Shown here piece after piece: positions 41,660 through 52,440 of a DNA stretch of 64,000 nt. The notes beneath the pieces were generated by a model that searched no databases, had not been told where the DNA came from, and saw only the letters and a list, made by a program, of their open reading frames with translations. The stretch is taken from positions 10,575,703-10,639,702 of the forward strand of contig CM047431.1 in assembly GCA_026168455.1 (NCBI GenBank), in the 5' to 3' direction. Every line of letters starts with the position of its first letter. Position 1 is the first letter of the stretch. The translations under genes were made by a program, and so were the position numbers. Source of the stretch: Theocolax elegans (Eukaryota; Arthropoda; Insecta; Hymenoptera; Cerocephalidae).

Positions 41660-42834
41660 GGGCTATTTCACGTCAAATGGTACGATAAAAATTTTAAATC
41701 GCTCCAAAATTTGAAAACAGGCTGGAAATATCTTTCAGAAGATAGAAAAAAATTTTTAGGTGTTAAAAATAATTTGCCTAAGAGTTATTCCACCATGAAA
41801 AATGGAAATTTTTCAATTTTTTAGAAAAATTTATTTTTTTAAAGCCATTTATCTCAAAATCTATTGATTTTTTTGAAAAAACATTAAAAACAACTTTTGT
41901 TCAAAATAATCTTTAGAACTTATCTACCTGGGTTACAATTCTTAATTTTAACATCTCGAAGAGATAGGGCACTTGGAAATATTGAATATCAAAAAAAGGC
42001 GACCACGCCACAATCGATTTTGATCTAACACCGCTCAAAAGATCACATTTTTCGCGAGCTTTCGAATGGCGGTGGTTAGATTATTGGCCAAGACCGTTGG
42101 TGTAAGTTATACGCCATAAACCTCATAAAATCACTAATTTTCATGTATTTTAGCGGTGTTAGATCAAAATCGATTGTGGCGTGGTCGCCTTTTTTGATAT
42201 TCAATATTTCCAAGTGCCCTATCTCTTCGAGATTTTAAAATTAAGAATTGTAACCCAGGTAGTTAAGTTCTAAGGGTTATTTTGAACAAAAGTTGTTTTT
42301 AATGTTTTTTCAAAAAAATCAATAGATTTTGAGATCAATGCCCTAAAATACATGAAAATGAGTGATTTTATGAGGTTTATGGGGTATAACTTACACCAAC
42401 GGTCTTGGCCAATAATCTAACCACCGCCATTCGAAAGCTCGCGAAAAATGTGATCTTTTGAGCGGTGTTAGATCAAAATCGATTGTGGCGTGGTCGCCTT
42501 TTTTTGATATTCAATATTTCCGGGCGTTATATTTCTTCGAGATTTTAAAATTAAGAATTGTAACCCAGGTAGATAAGTTCTAAAGATTATTTTGAACAAA
42601 AGTTGTTTTTAATGTTTTTTCAAAAAAATCAATAGATTTTGAGATGGCTTTGAAAATAGAAATTTTTCTAAAAAATTGAAAAATTTCCATTTTTCATGGT
42701 GGAATAACTCTTAGGCAAATTATTTTTAACACGTAAAAATTTTTTTTTATATTTTCTGAAAGAGATTTCCAGCCTGAATTCAAATTGTGGAGCGATTTAA
42801 AATTTTCATCGTACCACTTGACGTGAAATAGCCC
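41660..42834. mobile_element. Giant foldback element, family A (1.18 kb)
   Basis: Left end GGGCTATTTCACGTCAAATG; right end in reverse complement GGGCTATTTCACGTCAAGTG. Inverted similarity continues for hundreds of bases (CGATTTTGATCTAACACCGC, CTTGGCCAATAATCTAACC), with partial internal duplications, so the whole unit is close to palindromic. No transposase is encoded. Flanks are AT repeats, which hide any target duplication. It is a non-autonomous foldback/MITE; an RNA would form a very long hairpin. Confidence 0.9.
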
Positions 42835-43290
42835 ATATATATCTCTCTATAATATATAAATATTTCGCCGCCGCCGCCGCCGCCGCCGCCGTGTCTAAGA
42901 ATTCAGAATTCAACATATATATATATATATATTTTTTATATATATATGTCATATATATGTTATATATATATATGTCATATATATGTATATATATATGTAT
43001 ATATATGTTATATATATATATATATATTATATATCTCTCTATAATATATAATATTTCGCCGCCGCCGCCGTGTCTAAGAATTCAGAATTCAACATATATA
43101 TATATGTTTTATACATATATGTCATATATATAAGAGTGTATGTGTGTGCGCGAGCGTGCGTGCGTGTGTGTGTGTGTGTGTGTGCGTGTGCGTGTGCGTG
43201 TGTGTGTGTGTGTGTGCGTGTTCGTGTGCGTGTGTGTGTGTGTGTGTGCGTGTGCGTTTGCGTGTGCGTGTGTGTGTGTACGTGTTATTT
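42835..43290. repeat. Microsatellite cluster: (CCG)n, (TA)n, (GT)n, duplicated
   Basis: (CCG)n at 42,866-42,891, followed by GTGTCTAAGAATTCAGAATTCAACA and (TA)n. The same string recurs with a shorter (CCG)n at 43,057-43,070, so the unit is duplicated with a ~180-bp period. A long (GT)n/(GC) tract follows at 43,140-43,285. Open frames here are simple-sequence artefacts. Confidence 0.9.
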
Positions 43291-44519
43291 GTTTTTTCAA
43301 GAATAGATAATATATGTATTTTTTCCGTGCGCAAAAAAAAGTTGTGAATATAACTTGAAAGAATGTGTATTAGTTTACTTATTTCTGATAAAACTCATAA
43401 ATAAAAACGGACCTAAATTTAATGTAATGTTTTTAAAAATATGCAAAATTTTTCGAAGATAAAATAAATATTAATCAAGTATAACATACACTTTTCCAAA
43501 TATCTATATGTGAAATATACAATATATTAAAAATTAAATACATTAATTATTGCATTTTTAAGATAATTCTATTATAAACAGTATAGGCAAAAGAAAATTC
43601 AAAGTTTAACAGTGGCAATATAAAATACGAATTACATTTCAAAAGTTTTTCGAAAATTATTATTTTAGTAGTATTTAATTTAAATATTATTCAAATCAAA
43701 TTTAAAAATTGTATGGATATATAAGTAAGTAGATTACGTATATTTATATAAAACAAAATTTTAAATAAACAAGTATGTATTTATTAGATACAAAAGGTTA
43801 TTTAAGGAATGCCTTTGTTTATAATAATTAAAATAAATATATGGGCTCTGTAACTAAAGGGAAAATTAAATTGGATATAATTATGGATTAAAACGCAAAT
43901 TTTGAAAGAGGGTGCAAATTACGAATAACGGGAGAAATGGAAGAAACAGGTTTTTATTTATATACCGCTAACATATTATAAATAATTCTTTAAAACTAAT
44001 ACAAAAATTAATTTAATTAAGAAGAAAGTTTTATTACTCTAAAAGTACAAAATATTAATGACATACACTGAAAAAAATAGATTTTTGATTCAACCAGAAT
44101 TCTTCTTAAATATGCGTCAAACAGAAATCTGCTTGATGTAATGCAATTATTTTAGTATCAAGAAGAATATGCTTAAACTTAAAATATTGATCCTTTTGAA
44201 TAACAATTCCTTAAATTTTAAAAAAGTACGTTCCGCTTGATTATAAAAGAATCCGTTTGATTACAAAAGATTCGCATTAGATCAATCAGATTTTCTGTTT
44301 GACGCATATTTAAGAAGAATTCCGCTTGGATCAAAACTCTACTTTTTTCAGTATACAGAACTCTTGGCGATGACTTCAATAAATTAATTTTAGGAGGTAA
44401 AGTTCTATTTAGATTCGTTTAAAACAATCTAAAATTTTAATAGGTTTTTACTAAATACTACAATTAAGTATATGCACTTTACTATTTTTGGTAAGTTTAT
44501 TGTTCATTACCATACATAT
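43290..44519. repeat. Segmental duplication unit, copy 1
   Basis: About 1.2 kb of AT-rich DNA starting TTTTTTCAAGAATAGATAAT and matching 46,505-47,490 closely. Relative to copy 2 it has an extra ~290-bp MITE at 44,064-44,354 and is closed on the right by the family B foldback. No coding content. Confidence 0.85.
44064..44354. mobile_element. MITE with ~60-bp inverted repeats (CACTGAAAAAA type)
   Basis: Left end TACACTGAAAAAAATAG; right end in reverse complement TATACTGAAAAAAGTAG. Similarity continues through TTTTGATYCAA, GAATTCTTCTTAAATATG and CGTCAAACAGAAA. It is absent from the duplicated copy at ~47,320, which proves it is an insertion. TA at both edges suggests a Tc1/mariner-like TA target, though the superfamily is inferred only from that. 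Confidence 0.8.
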
Positions 44520-45514
44520 GGGGTATTCCACGTGAAGTGGTCCGATCAAAACTTTAAAATGCACCAAATTTTGGGTACACATTGCAAATGTTTTTCAGAA
44601 TACAGAAAAAAATTTTTAGGTACTGGTATTTATTAGCTCAAAAGTTATTCTAACCTCAAGAAGTGAACTTTTTCCAGTTTTTTTCAACAACAGCTGGGTT
44701 CATCGCTATTTAACCCAAAATCTATCAACTTTTACTATACAACATTATATGTAACATTCGTTGCTAATTATGTGTAGAATTTATCCTTCTGGGTTAGAAT
44801 TTCTAATCTTAAGGTCAATGTTACATAAACTACATGTCAATATTCAACTTAAAAAAAGTGTAAGTTTGCCACAATTGATTTTTTTATCCAAAAGTCTAAA
44901 AGAAAGCTTGGAGCAATACCTTTCAAATGGTCTGTAGCATTTTTATGGCCTTCAATTCTGTAAAAAGTTATGATAATTTAAAGAAAGACAAAAAATTCAC
45001 AAAAATTAACAACGTATTTCCCATTTAAATTTTTAAAAAAATATGGTGTTTCTTTAAATTATCATAACTTTTTACAGAATTGAAGGCCATAAAAATGCTA
45101 CAGACCATTTGAAATGTATTGCTCCAAGCTTTCTTTTAGACTTTTGGATAAAAAAATCAATTGTGGCAAACTTACACTTTTTTTAAGTTGAATATTGACA
45201 TGTAGTTTATGTAACATTGACCTTAAGATTAGAAATTCTAACCCAGAAGGATAAATTCTACACATAATTAGCAACGAATGTTACAAATAATGTTGTATAT
45301 TAAAAGTTGATAGATTGTGAGTTAAATAGCGATAAACCCAGCTGGTGTTGAAAAAAACTGGAAAAAGTTCACTTTTTGAGGTTATAATAACTTTTGAGCT
45401 AATAAATTCCAGTACCAAAAATTTTTTTCTGTATTCTGAAAAACATTTGCAATGTGTACTCAAAATTTGGTGCATTTTAAAATTTTGATCGGACCACTTC
45501 ACGTGGAATACCCC
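44520..45514. mobile_element. Giant foldback element, family B (0.99 kb)
   Basis: Left end GGGGTATTCCACGTGAAGTG and right end in reverse complement identical over the first 20 bases. The inverted arms are ~480 bp each with few differences (TTTTGATCGGACCACTTCAC; TGGCAAACTTACACTTTTTT) and meet in a short AT-rich centre near 45,015. No coding capacity. The ends resemble family A (GG-TATT-CACGT), implying related terminal recognition. Confidence 0.92.
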
Positions 45515-46425
45515 ATATATATTATATATATTACACCTTTGGTGTAAGTTATGTCCTAAAATACGTGAAAATTAGTGATTTTATGAGGTTTATGAGGCAT
45601 AACTTACAACAGCGGTCTTGGCCAATAAGCCAACCTAAGGCATTCGAAAGCTCGCGAAAAATGTGAACTTTTGAGAGGTATTAGATTAAAATCGATTATG
45701 GTGTGGTAGCCTTTTTTTTGATATTCAATATGTCCGGGTGTTCTATCTCTTCGAGATTTTGAAATTAAGAAATGTAACCATGGTAGATAAGTTCTAAAGA
45801 TTAATTTAAACAAAAGTTGTTTGTAATGTTTTTTCAAAAAAATCAACAGAGGGGATTAAGGGGATGTCGGACCCTAAAAATAGCAAGTTTATTAATTAGT
45901 TTTAATGGTTAGGAATTTAATTTATCGAAAAAAGCAGAGCTCCAGGTCCTTCAGCTAGCTTTCAGGATTATTCGTGATTTTTTTACCATTTTTCTATTAA
46001 TAATAGCAACAACTTTTTTGGGTTGGAAAATGTACCTATTTTTCGAAATTTACGTTACCGACGTTTCGTATTTTTCTGCATAATTCATGAAAAACTAAAT
46101 AATCTTGAAAAATCGGAGCTCCAGGATCTCAAAAAAGTTTTGAATAACGATTACAAATTTTTTCAAATTTTTATTTTACTTTTTTCGTTATAATTTTTGG
46201 GTTGGAAAGGGTAGATCCCTGTAATTCGGGTCCGACATCCCGTTAAAAATAGAAATTTTTCTAAAAAATTGAAAAATTTCCACTTTTCATGGTCGAATAA
46301 CTCTTAAGCAAATTATTTTTAACACTTAAATTTTTTTTGTATGTTCTGGAAGATGTTTCCAGCCTTTTCTCAAATTTTGGAGTGATTTAAAATTTTCATC
46401 GTACCACTTGACGTGAAATGGACCA
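45515..46425. mobile_element. Family A foldback, partial copy carrying a nested MITE
   Basis: Matches the right part of the 41,660-42,834 element (TTAGTGATTTTATGAGGTTTATG, GCATTCGAAAGCTCGCGAAAA, then the GTACCACTTGACGTGAAAT end). It lacks most of the left arm and is split by the insertion at 45,860-46,242. It is the tandem-duplicate partner of the first family A element. Confidence 0.8.
45860..46242. mobile_element. TTAA-flanked MITE (383 bp), piggyBac-like
   Basis: GGGGATGTCGGACCC on the left and, in reverse complement, CGGGATGTCGGACCC on the right, flanked by TTAA on both sides (45,856-45,859; 46,243-46,246). The TTAA target is characteristic of piggyBac-type transposition. No open frame, so it is non-autonomous. 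It sits inside the family A foldback copy. Confidence 0.8.
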
Positions 46426-47500
46426 TATATATGTATATATATAAATGTATGTATGTGGGTGTGTGTGCGTGCGGCGGAATATTTATAATATATATATATA
46501 TTTTAAAATTGTTTTTTCAAGAATACATAATATATGTATTTTTTCCTTGCGCAAAAAAAAATTTTTGAACATAACTTGAAAGAATGTGTATTAGCTTACT
46601 CATTCTTGATGAAACTCATAAAATGTTTAAACGTATACTCAATAATATCATAACGGATCTAAAATGCAATGTAATGCTTTAAATACAGATGCAAAATTGT
46701 TTGAAGATTAAATAAATATTAATCAAGTATAACATACACTTTTCCAAATATCTATATGTGAAATATACAATAAGTTAAAAATTAAATATATTAATTATTG
46801 CATTTTTAAGATAATTCTATTATAAACAGTATAGGCAAAAGAAAATTCAAAGTTTAACAGTGGCAATATAAAATACTAATTATATTTCAATAGATTTTCA
46901 AAAACTATTAATTTAGGAGCATTTAATTTAAATATTTTTTTATTAATATTTCAAAATTGAATGGATATATAAGTGAGTAGATTATGTATATTTATAGAAA
47001 ACAATATTTTAAATAAACAAGTATGTATTTATTAGAAATAGAAGGATATTTAAGAAATGAATTTGTTTATAATAATGAAGATAAATATATGGGCTCTGTA
47101 ACTAAAGGAAAAAGTAAATTGGATAAAATTATGGATTAAAACACAAATTTTGAAAGAGGGTGCAAATTACGAATTACGGGAGAAATGGAAGAAACAGGTT
47201 TTTATTTATTTGCCACTAAAATTATATAAATAGTTCTATAAAATTAATAAAAGATAATAAAAAAATTTATTTATTTAAGAAGAAAGTCTTATTACTCTAA
47301 AAGTACAAGATATTAATGCCATAGAACTTTTGGCGATGATCCTTAAATTAATTTAAGGATGTGAAGTTCTATTTAGATCCGTTTAAAATTTTCCAAAATT
47401 TTCATAAGTAGTTACTAAATACTACAATTTAGTGAGTATATGCACTTTACTATTTTTGGTAAGTTAATTTTTCATTAACATTTATAATTATTAAAATATA
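46426..47500. repeat. Segmental duplication unit, copy 2
   Basis: Begins with TA/GT simple sequence containing GCGGCGGAAT, then from 46,505 follows copy 1 (43,290-44,510) with point differences. It lacks the 44,064 MITE and the family B foldback. No gene. Confidence 0.85.
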
Positions 47501-47784
47501 AATTTAAGCTTTATAGGAATTCATATAGTTTAAAATTTACAGTTAAATTTTAATGTCTTTATTTTTTTTATTACTATTATTCTGATTTCATTATACTAAA
47601 TTTTGGTAAAAACTTTTATTTATAAATTATAATCGTATTTAAAAAAAAATTAAATTTTTGGTATAAAACCCAATGCATTATAACAGTACCTCCTAGGTGT
47701 TGTGTGAATCGGGTTATTTCCAAGGTGTCCATGGTAGTGAAAAAGTAATATAATTTAAAACATTATTTAAAATAAATTTATTAC
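47501..47784. other. AT-rich sequence, possible body of a non-autonomous Helitron
   Basis: No coding pattern. Because a Helitron-like 3' end follows, part of this stretch may belong to that element, but I cannot place a 5' TC terminus. Confidence 0.35.
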
Positions 47785-47854
47785 GAAAAACCTTTTTCGA
47801 AATTAAAAATAGGGGGTTGGCGCGCGAAGCGCGCAGGGGGGCGAAGCCCCCCTA

Positions 47855-47855
<1 letters not shown>
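47785..47855 (+). mobile_element. Helitron-like 3' terminus with two hairpins
   Basis: GCGCGCGAAGCGCGC (hairpin 1, about 47,820-47,834) is followed by GGGGGGCGAAGCCCCCC (hairpin 2, 47,836-47,852) and the terminal CTAG (47,852-47,855), next to T in a TA-rich target. A stem-loop directly before CTRR and insertion next to T fit Helitron 3' ends. Related sequence occurs reversed at 358-412. Confidence 0.65.
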
Positions 47856-47894
<39 letters not shown>

Positions 47895-48352
47895 TTTAAA
47901 ATTAATTATTTAGACTCGTTAGCGAGATATTTTTTTTTCTCTTTTCTTCCTTTATAATTTATTGTTTTTTTTTATTTATTAATAAATTAAAGCTTTAATT
48001 GTTTTAATTTCCGTAACAAAATAAATTCTCCTTTTCGCCAGTGAGGAATTTGTTGGATTATAACTGGTGAGAGAGATATTTTGAAAAATCGTTAAAATTT
48101 ATCATTGTTGGTACACTAGTCGTTGCATATTTACAATTTATTGTAATTCAGCCCACGCCAAATTTTTTTTTACTTGTTGGGAGTAATAATAATTTTATTG
48201 TGGTGACTCCAAATAAATAATTTTCAATTGTAAATTAGATAGTTCCGAAGTATTTGAAACACTAGGGATTTCGTCTGAAAACCCGTTTGAGAGTACTTCT
48301 CCCGACGTAACACCTTCATAACGACGTTAGCATTCAATCTCACGAAAAACCG
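47856..48352 (+). other. Probable remainder of the third Gypsy leader
   Basis: A (TA)n run to 47,891, then AATTATTTAGACTCGTTAGCGAG, resembling the hairpin loops at 40.7-41.3 kb, and AT-rich DNA up to gag-like sequence at 48,310. Non-coding. Its link to the 38.8-41.6 kb leader across the intervening insertions is inference. Confidence 0.45.
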
Positions 48353-49230
48353 ATGATTGAATCAAGACCTCGAGACACATCTTCTAAGATTTGCGAGGGG
48401 CAAGATAGAAGAGAGAGCCGTACATACACAACTCCTAACAGAAAGCCACGATACCACCGTTCAGTGAATAGAGCCTCCAGTGACGATGACCGTCGTGAGA
48501 GCTGTAAGGAGAGACGTACTCACAAACATCAATGCAGCTGTAAACTCGACGACCGAACTCATCCGGAGGCTCCTGCGCAAGGTCACAGCGAGAAGTCGGA
48601 CAACCTAGAGAAGCGTCTCGAGAGAAGCGTGCGGTGGCCACATGCGATCAGGGTACTCAGATGGATTCGTCCGATGGGCGACAGTCCAATCGGGAACATA
48701 CTCGTATGAGATCGGAATCTTGAAGGGCGGCAGGAGGCCGACAAGAGAATAGGAATTCTTCTACCAGTAGACGTAGAAGTTCCCGGACGGATATTGGAGA
48801 TGACCGACGGGAGAGAGACTCTTTCGAGGCCAGGTCAAGGTATCGTAAAGACGATAACAGACCGCACGACCGGACAAGGTGTGCACGAGAGCGACAACAG
48901 AGCTCGGGCAAAAGAGAAAGACGTTCTTTGACGAATTCTCAACTGCCCCAGCAAAATATCCTTGTCCCACAAATGGCATAAAACCTGGTGAGGTATGTGT
49001 AACCACAGGCGATGGCAGTAAACCCAACGGACCAAAGTACCAGCTTTGTCGGCGTTTTGCATGCCAAAAAGTCTTGTCATAGGTCGTCGGATTGCCCGAG
49101 CCAAACCTGCTATCAATGCGGAAATATTGGACACTCCGCTGAGTAGTGCTCTACCGAATTGGTAGCAAAGAAGTGCCTCCTGTGTGGAACTAGTAGCGTT
49201 ACATTGCAAACATGTCAAAACGTGTGAAAC
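48310..49230 (+). pseudogene. gag: Third Gypsy element gag relic with zinc knuckles
   Basis: Shifting frames give an Arg/Lys/Ser-rich segment (open at 48,353-48,709, from MIESRPRDTSSK), then a Cys-rich region near 49,040-49,210. That region contains CYQCGNIGHSAE with a stop at the next codon, and CLLCGTSSVTLQTC, i.e. one CCHC knuckle and a second Cys-rich motif. The nucleotide sequence 48,335-48,510 is repeated at 58,180-58,350, so two copies of this family occur here. It is dead by frameshifts and stops. Confidence 0.65.
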
Positions 49231-49287
49231 CTGAACGCAGGGCACCCGAGCTGCCCCGGGCGCCCTGCACTGCAGTAAGTAAACCGC

Positions 49288-50338
49288 GTGGTTTACAAGG
49301 GCAAGAGTTTAAGATTGGAGAACCCTCTTAACTCTTTAAGAAGACAAGCAAATTATTTGCTGACTTCTCTAAAGTCCTTAACGGAGATCAAATTCCCTCT
49401 CAGGCCGAAGTTGGTGTTGAAAGTAAGTCTGAGTGTAAGGATCCTTAACGTTCTGGGGATTCGACAGATGGAAAAGTTCTTCGAACCTGCCAATCCTACC
49501 AGAGCTTTGCAAGGTAAAACAGAACAAGGAGCCTTATTAGACCAACAAAAGCGTGAGGCTAACTATTGGGCTAAGGAACTCCAAAGTCAAATATACTCTG
49601 GTATCAAAGATATAATTGGTGAAGAAGGCGTAAAAAGATTGTTATCTCAGCCGCTTAGCACCATAGGAGTGAACGACTTTAGTTGTTGCTTATCGTCACC
49701 CCGTTGTGACAGATATAGTAAAGAGGACACGAAGCCCTCCGTGAAGAAGGAAATTGTCCTCAACAACGAGTCCTTGGTGGAGAAGGTAGTTGTCGATGGT
49801 GAGCGCAGTATGAACCGTACAAACTCGTTACCGAGGAGTACAGTTCAGGGGGGGGGGCAGGTGCCGTACCAAATACGTCCAAAATGACGCACACGGCATC
49901 GATGCCTAACGACGATAGTCAAACTGATCAGATAATTGCTGACATCCAATCGGCTAACCGGCTATTCTTTTTGGTACGATATGGTGGAAAGGACTTTAAA
50001 GCACTTTTCGATCCTGGCGCCATGCACTCTCTTGCATTGTAAAAGGTGTAGCTGGACCAGCACTTAAAGTGCTTGGCCTTATCGACATTCTGTTCTATGT
50101 AAAAGGCCTTCATGGCAATATCCAACTGAGAATTGTAGAGAATATTGAGCATTCCATCATTCTCGGTATGGATTTTCTACAACATTGGAATATGGAAGTC
50201 AAATTAGGCGAAGCTATCCGGCGTATTGGTGAGAGTGATTGCAGACATTTCGTCAGAGATGCAGCTCATGACATTGCTTGGAGGATTTCCGCTGTATGTG
50301 CTGGTATATCTGAGATACAGAACGACCGGCGCAAATAA
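49288..50338 (+). pseudogene. Third Gypsy element gag-pol linker and protease relic
   Basis: A 199-codon frame (49,288-49,887) has no motif that I recognise beyond its position between nucleocapsid and protease. Next, near 49,960-50,035, comes the protease active-site region FFLVRYGGKDFKALFDPGAMHSL (Asp-Pro-Gly). After a stop and frame change the protease continues at 50,069-50,200 (RIVENIEHSIILGMDFLQHW, the conserved second block ILGMDF). Two frameshifts at least. Confidence 0.7.
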
Positions 50339-51521
50339 GTCGAAGACTTAGTTGAAAGCCTACTCTTGCCCTCGGGAGACGTCCACGGCTTCACGACGTT
50401 AACGGAGCACCACATAGAGATTGAGCCTGGTGCAAGACCGGTTCATCATAAGCCAAGACGTATTGTATTCCAAAGTCCTCGAATTTGCCCAGAGCGAGGT
50501 CAAAAAGATGTTTGATAAGAGCATTATTGAACCGAGTGCAAGTGATTGGTCAGCTGCTTCGATCATCGTCCGCTAGGACAAAGGAAGGTATCGCTTCTGT
50601 ATCGATTTTCGAGACCTTAATGCAGTCACAAAACGTGATTCTTATCCAATTCCCAATATGGATACCATATTGGATAATCTGCATAATGCAAGGTATATAT
50701 CGAAGATTCATCTTAAGAAAGCGTACTTCCAAATTTTAATGGCCGAGGCGAGCCGGCATTATACTGCATTTGCTGTACCAGGGTTGGGACTGTCACAGTT
50801 TACGAGAATGTCTTTTGGCCTTATGAATGCTCCTATGACCTTTGCACGGCTTGTAGATGCAATTTTCGAGTCTAAGGTGGAACCTCATGTGTTTGGTTAC
50901 CTAGGCGACTTGATCGTCATTACCGAAACTTCTGAGGACCATCTAAAATGGTTTGAATACGTATTAAGGACGTTGAATGATGCTGGACTCAAAGTGAATC
51001 AAGAGAAGTGTGAGTTTTGTTGTTCCAGCGTAACATTCCTTGGATATAAATTGGACGCGGACGGCTTGAGGCCTGATGAGGAACGAGTCGCTCCAGTCCT
51101 TAATTACCCTACTCCTCGTAATGTCAAACAGCTGAGATCCTTCCTCGGGATGGTAGGCTGGTACTCTCGATTCATTAATCGAGAAGCTGACATTAAAGCA
51201 CCCCTTACTAAGTTGCTGCGTAAAGTCCTGGCTTGGAATTGGGGCGAGGAGCAGGAGGAGGCGTTTCGTCAGCTTAAAGTTGCGTTAGCTGAGGTGCCTG
51301 TATTAGCCCATCCAGACTTTTCTAAGTCATTTACCGTCCAAAGTGACGCTAGTGACTTAGCAATAGGTACGGTGTTGACGCATCTGGACGACGAGGGTTT
51401 CGAGCATCCGATTGTTTACGTCAACCGATTATTAAATCGCGCTGAACGTAATTACATGACAACGGAAAAAGAATACTTGGCCCTCATATGGGCTATTAAG
51501 AGATTGAGACCATACCCGAGT
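50339..51521 (+). pseudogene. pol: Third Gypsy element RT-RNase H relic
   Basis: After a broken RT N-terminus (HHIEIEPGARPVHHKPRRI near 50,410; FRDLNAVTK near 50,610) the frame 50,658-51,524 is open for 288 codons. It has ISKIHLKKAYFQILM, GLSQFTRMSFGLMNAPMTF, then YLGDLIVI where YxDD is expected: the second catalytic Asp position is shifted to Gly-Asp, so RT is inactive. Primer-grip and connection follow, and RNase H begins QSDASDLAIGTVL and ends at RLRPYPS, where unrelated DNA starts. Integrase and 3' LTR are missing. Confidence 0.85.
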
Positions 51522-51995
51522 TAATATACCGAGTTCGTCGGCGTACGCAGTTTTTTTACGAGAGTTCTCGCTTTCGTCACAAGTTCTTCAACATCATCTT
51601 GCTTTAAAGCTTCATCGACTGCTAATTGTAACGTATGTGCCACACATGTTTGTCTGTGGAAAAATTCTGTGGATAAGGAATTTACTTCGTTGATATCACT
51701 TGAGTCATTGCATTCACTAGATTTATCACTATCTTCCCTAGAATCACTTTCAAGTTCGCTTTTATTATCTTCATCCAGCTCCATAGAATTATCATAACTT
51801 ACAAGACCCATAGACGATACGGCATGATTAACTAATTTGACTGTTTTTAACATATTAGCAGCATTATCGCTAGTTACGTTGTAAATCATATCTAAAGTAT
51901 TGCCAGATTTTTAAAGTTCTTGTGAAATTTCTGTTTTTAAATTTTCTGCTGAATGAGAACAATTTAACTCTTTAGTGAAAAATATATTATAATAG
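51521..51995 (-). pseudogene. hAT-family transposase fragment
   Basis: Read on the reverse strand: FTKELNCSHSAENLKTEIS, a stop, then 122 open codons MIYNVTSDNAANMLKTVKLV, an acidic Ser/Asp/Glu insert, and CVAHTLQLAVDEALKQDDVEELVTKARTLVKKLRTPT. The TSDNAANM and VAHTLQLAV blocks are the RNase H-like core of hAT (BED zinc finger/Ac-type) transposases; the Asp of SDN is a catalytic residue. Neither the BED finger nor the C-terminal dimerisation region is present. Its left end coincides with the break in the Gypsy RNase H. Confidence 0.8.
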
Positions 51996-52440
51996 CAGCT
52001 CAATAAACAAATGTGATGGTGTTGTAGTGTATATATCTGCTGCTTTATCTGAACACACAGAGATCATACAAATTGGAAAATCGAAAATTTTACATACCAA
52101 AGTGCAAATTGATAATTATAGTAATTTTCAAGGAAAAAGAAGATGATAAATAAGCTGATAAACCGCTGATAATTCCCATGAAGCGCGATTATTTACGAGA
52201 AATATTTTATTAAATGTATTGAATTAGGATAGATGAAAATTTTAAATTTTAATAATTATATAATCTACGTTTATAAATTTTATAGAAACATGTCTCGTGC
52301 AGTCACAAGTAAAATACTACTGAGTGAGCGTTAGCAAGCAAAGTTTCCGTCGCTAATATACAAATTAATACAAATTAATATAATAATTAATATACAAATT
52401 AATGATTGATTAGTAACAAATTATGAATTATCTTTAAATA
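51996..52440. other. AT-rich unassigned sequence
   Basis: No coding pattern or known repeat. A short direct repeat AATATACAAATTAAT occurs near 52,355-52,400. Confidence 0.5.

Noticed and set aside
42891..43347. Open frames of VCVCV, HTHTH or IYIYI type
   Set aside because: Pure translation of (GT)n and (TA)n microsatellites.
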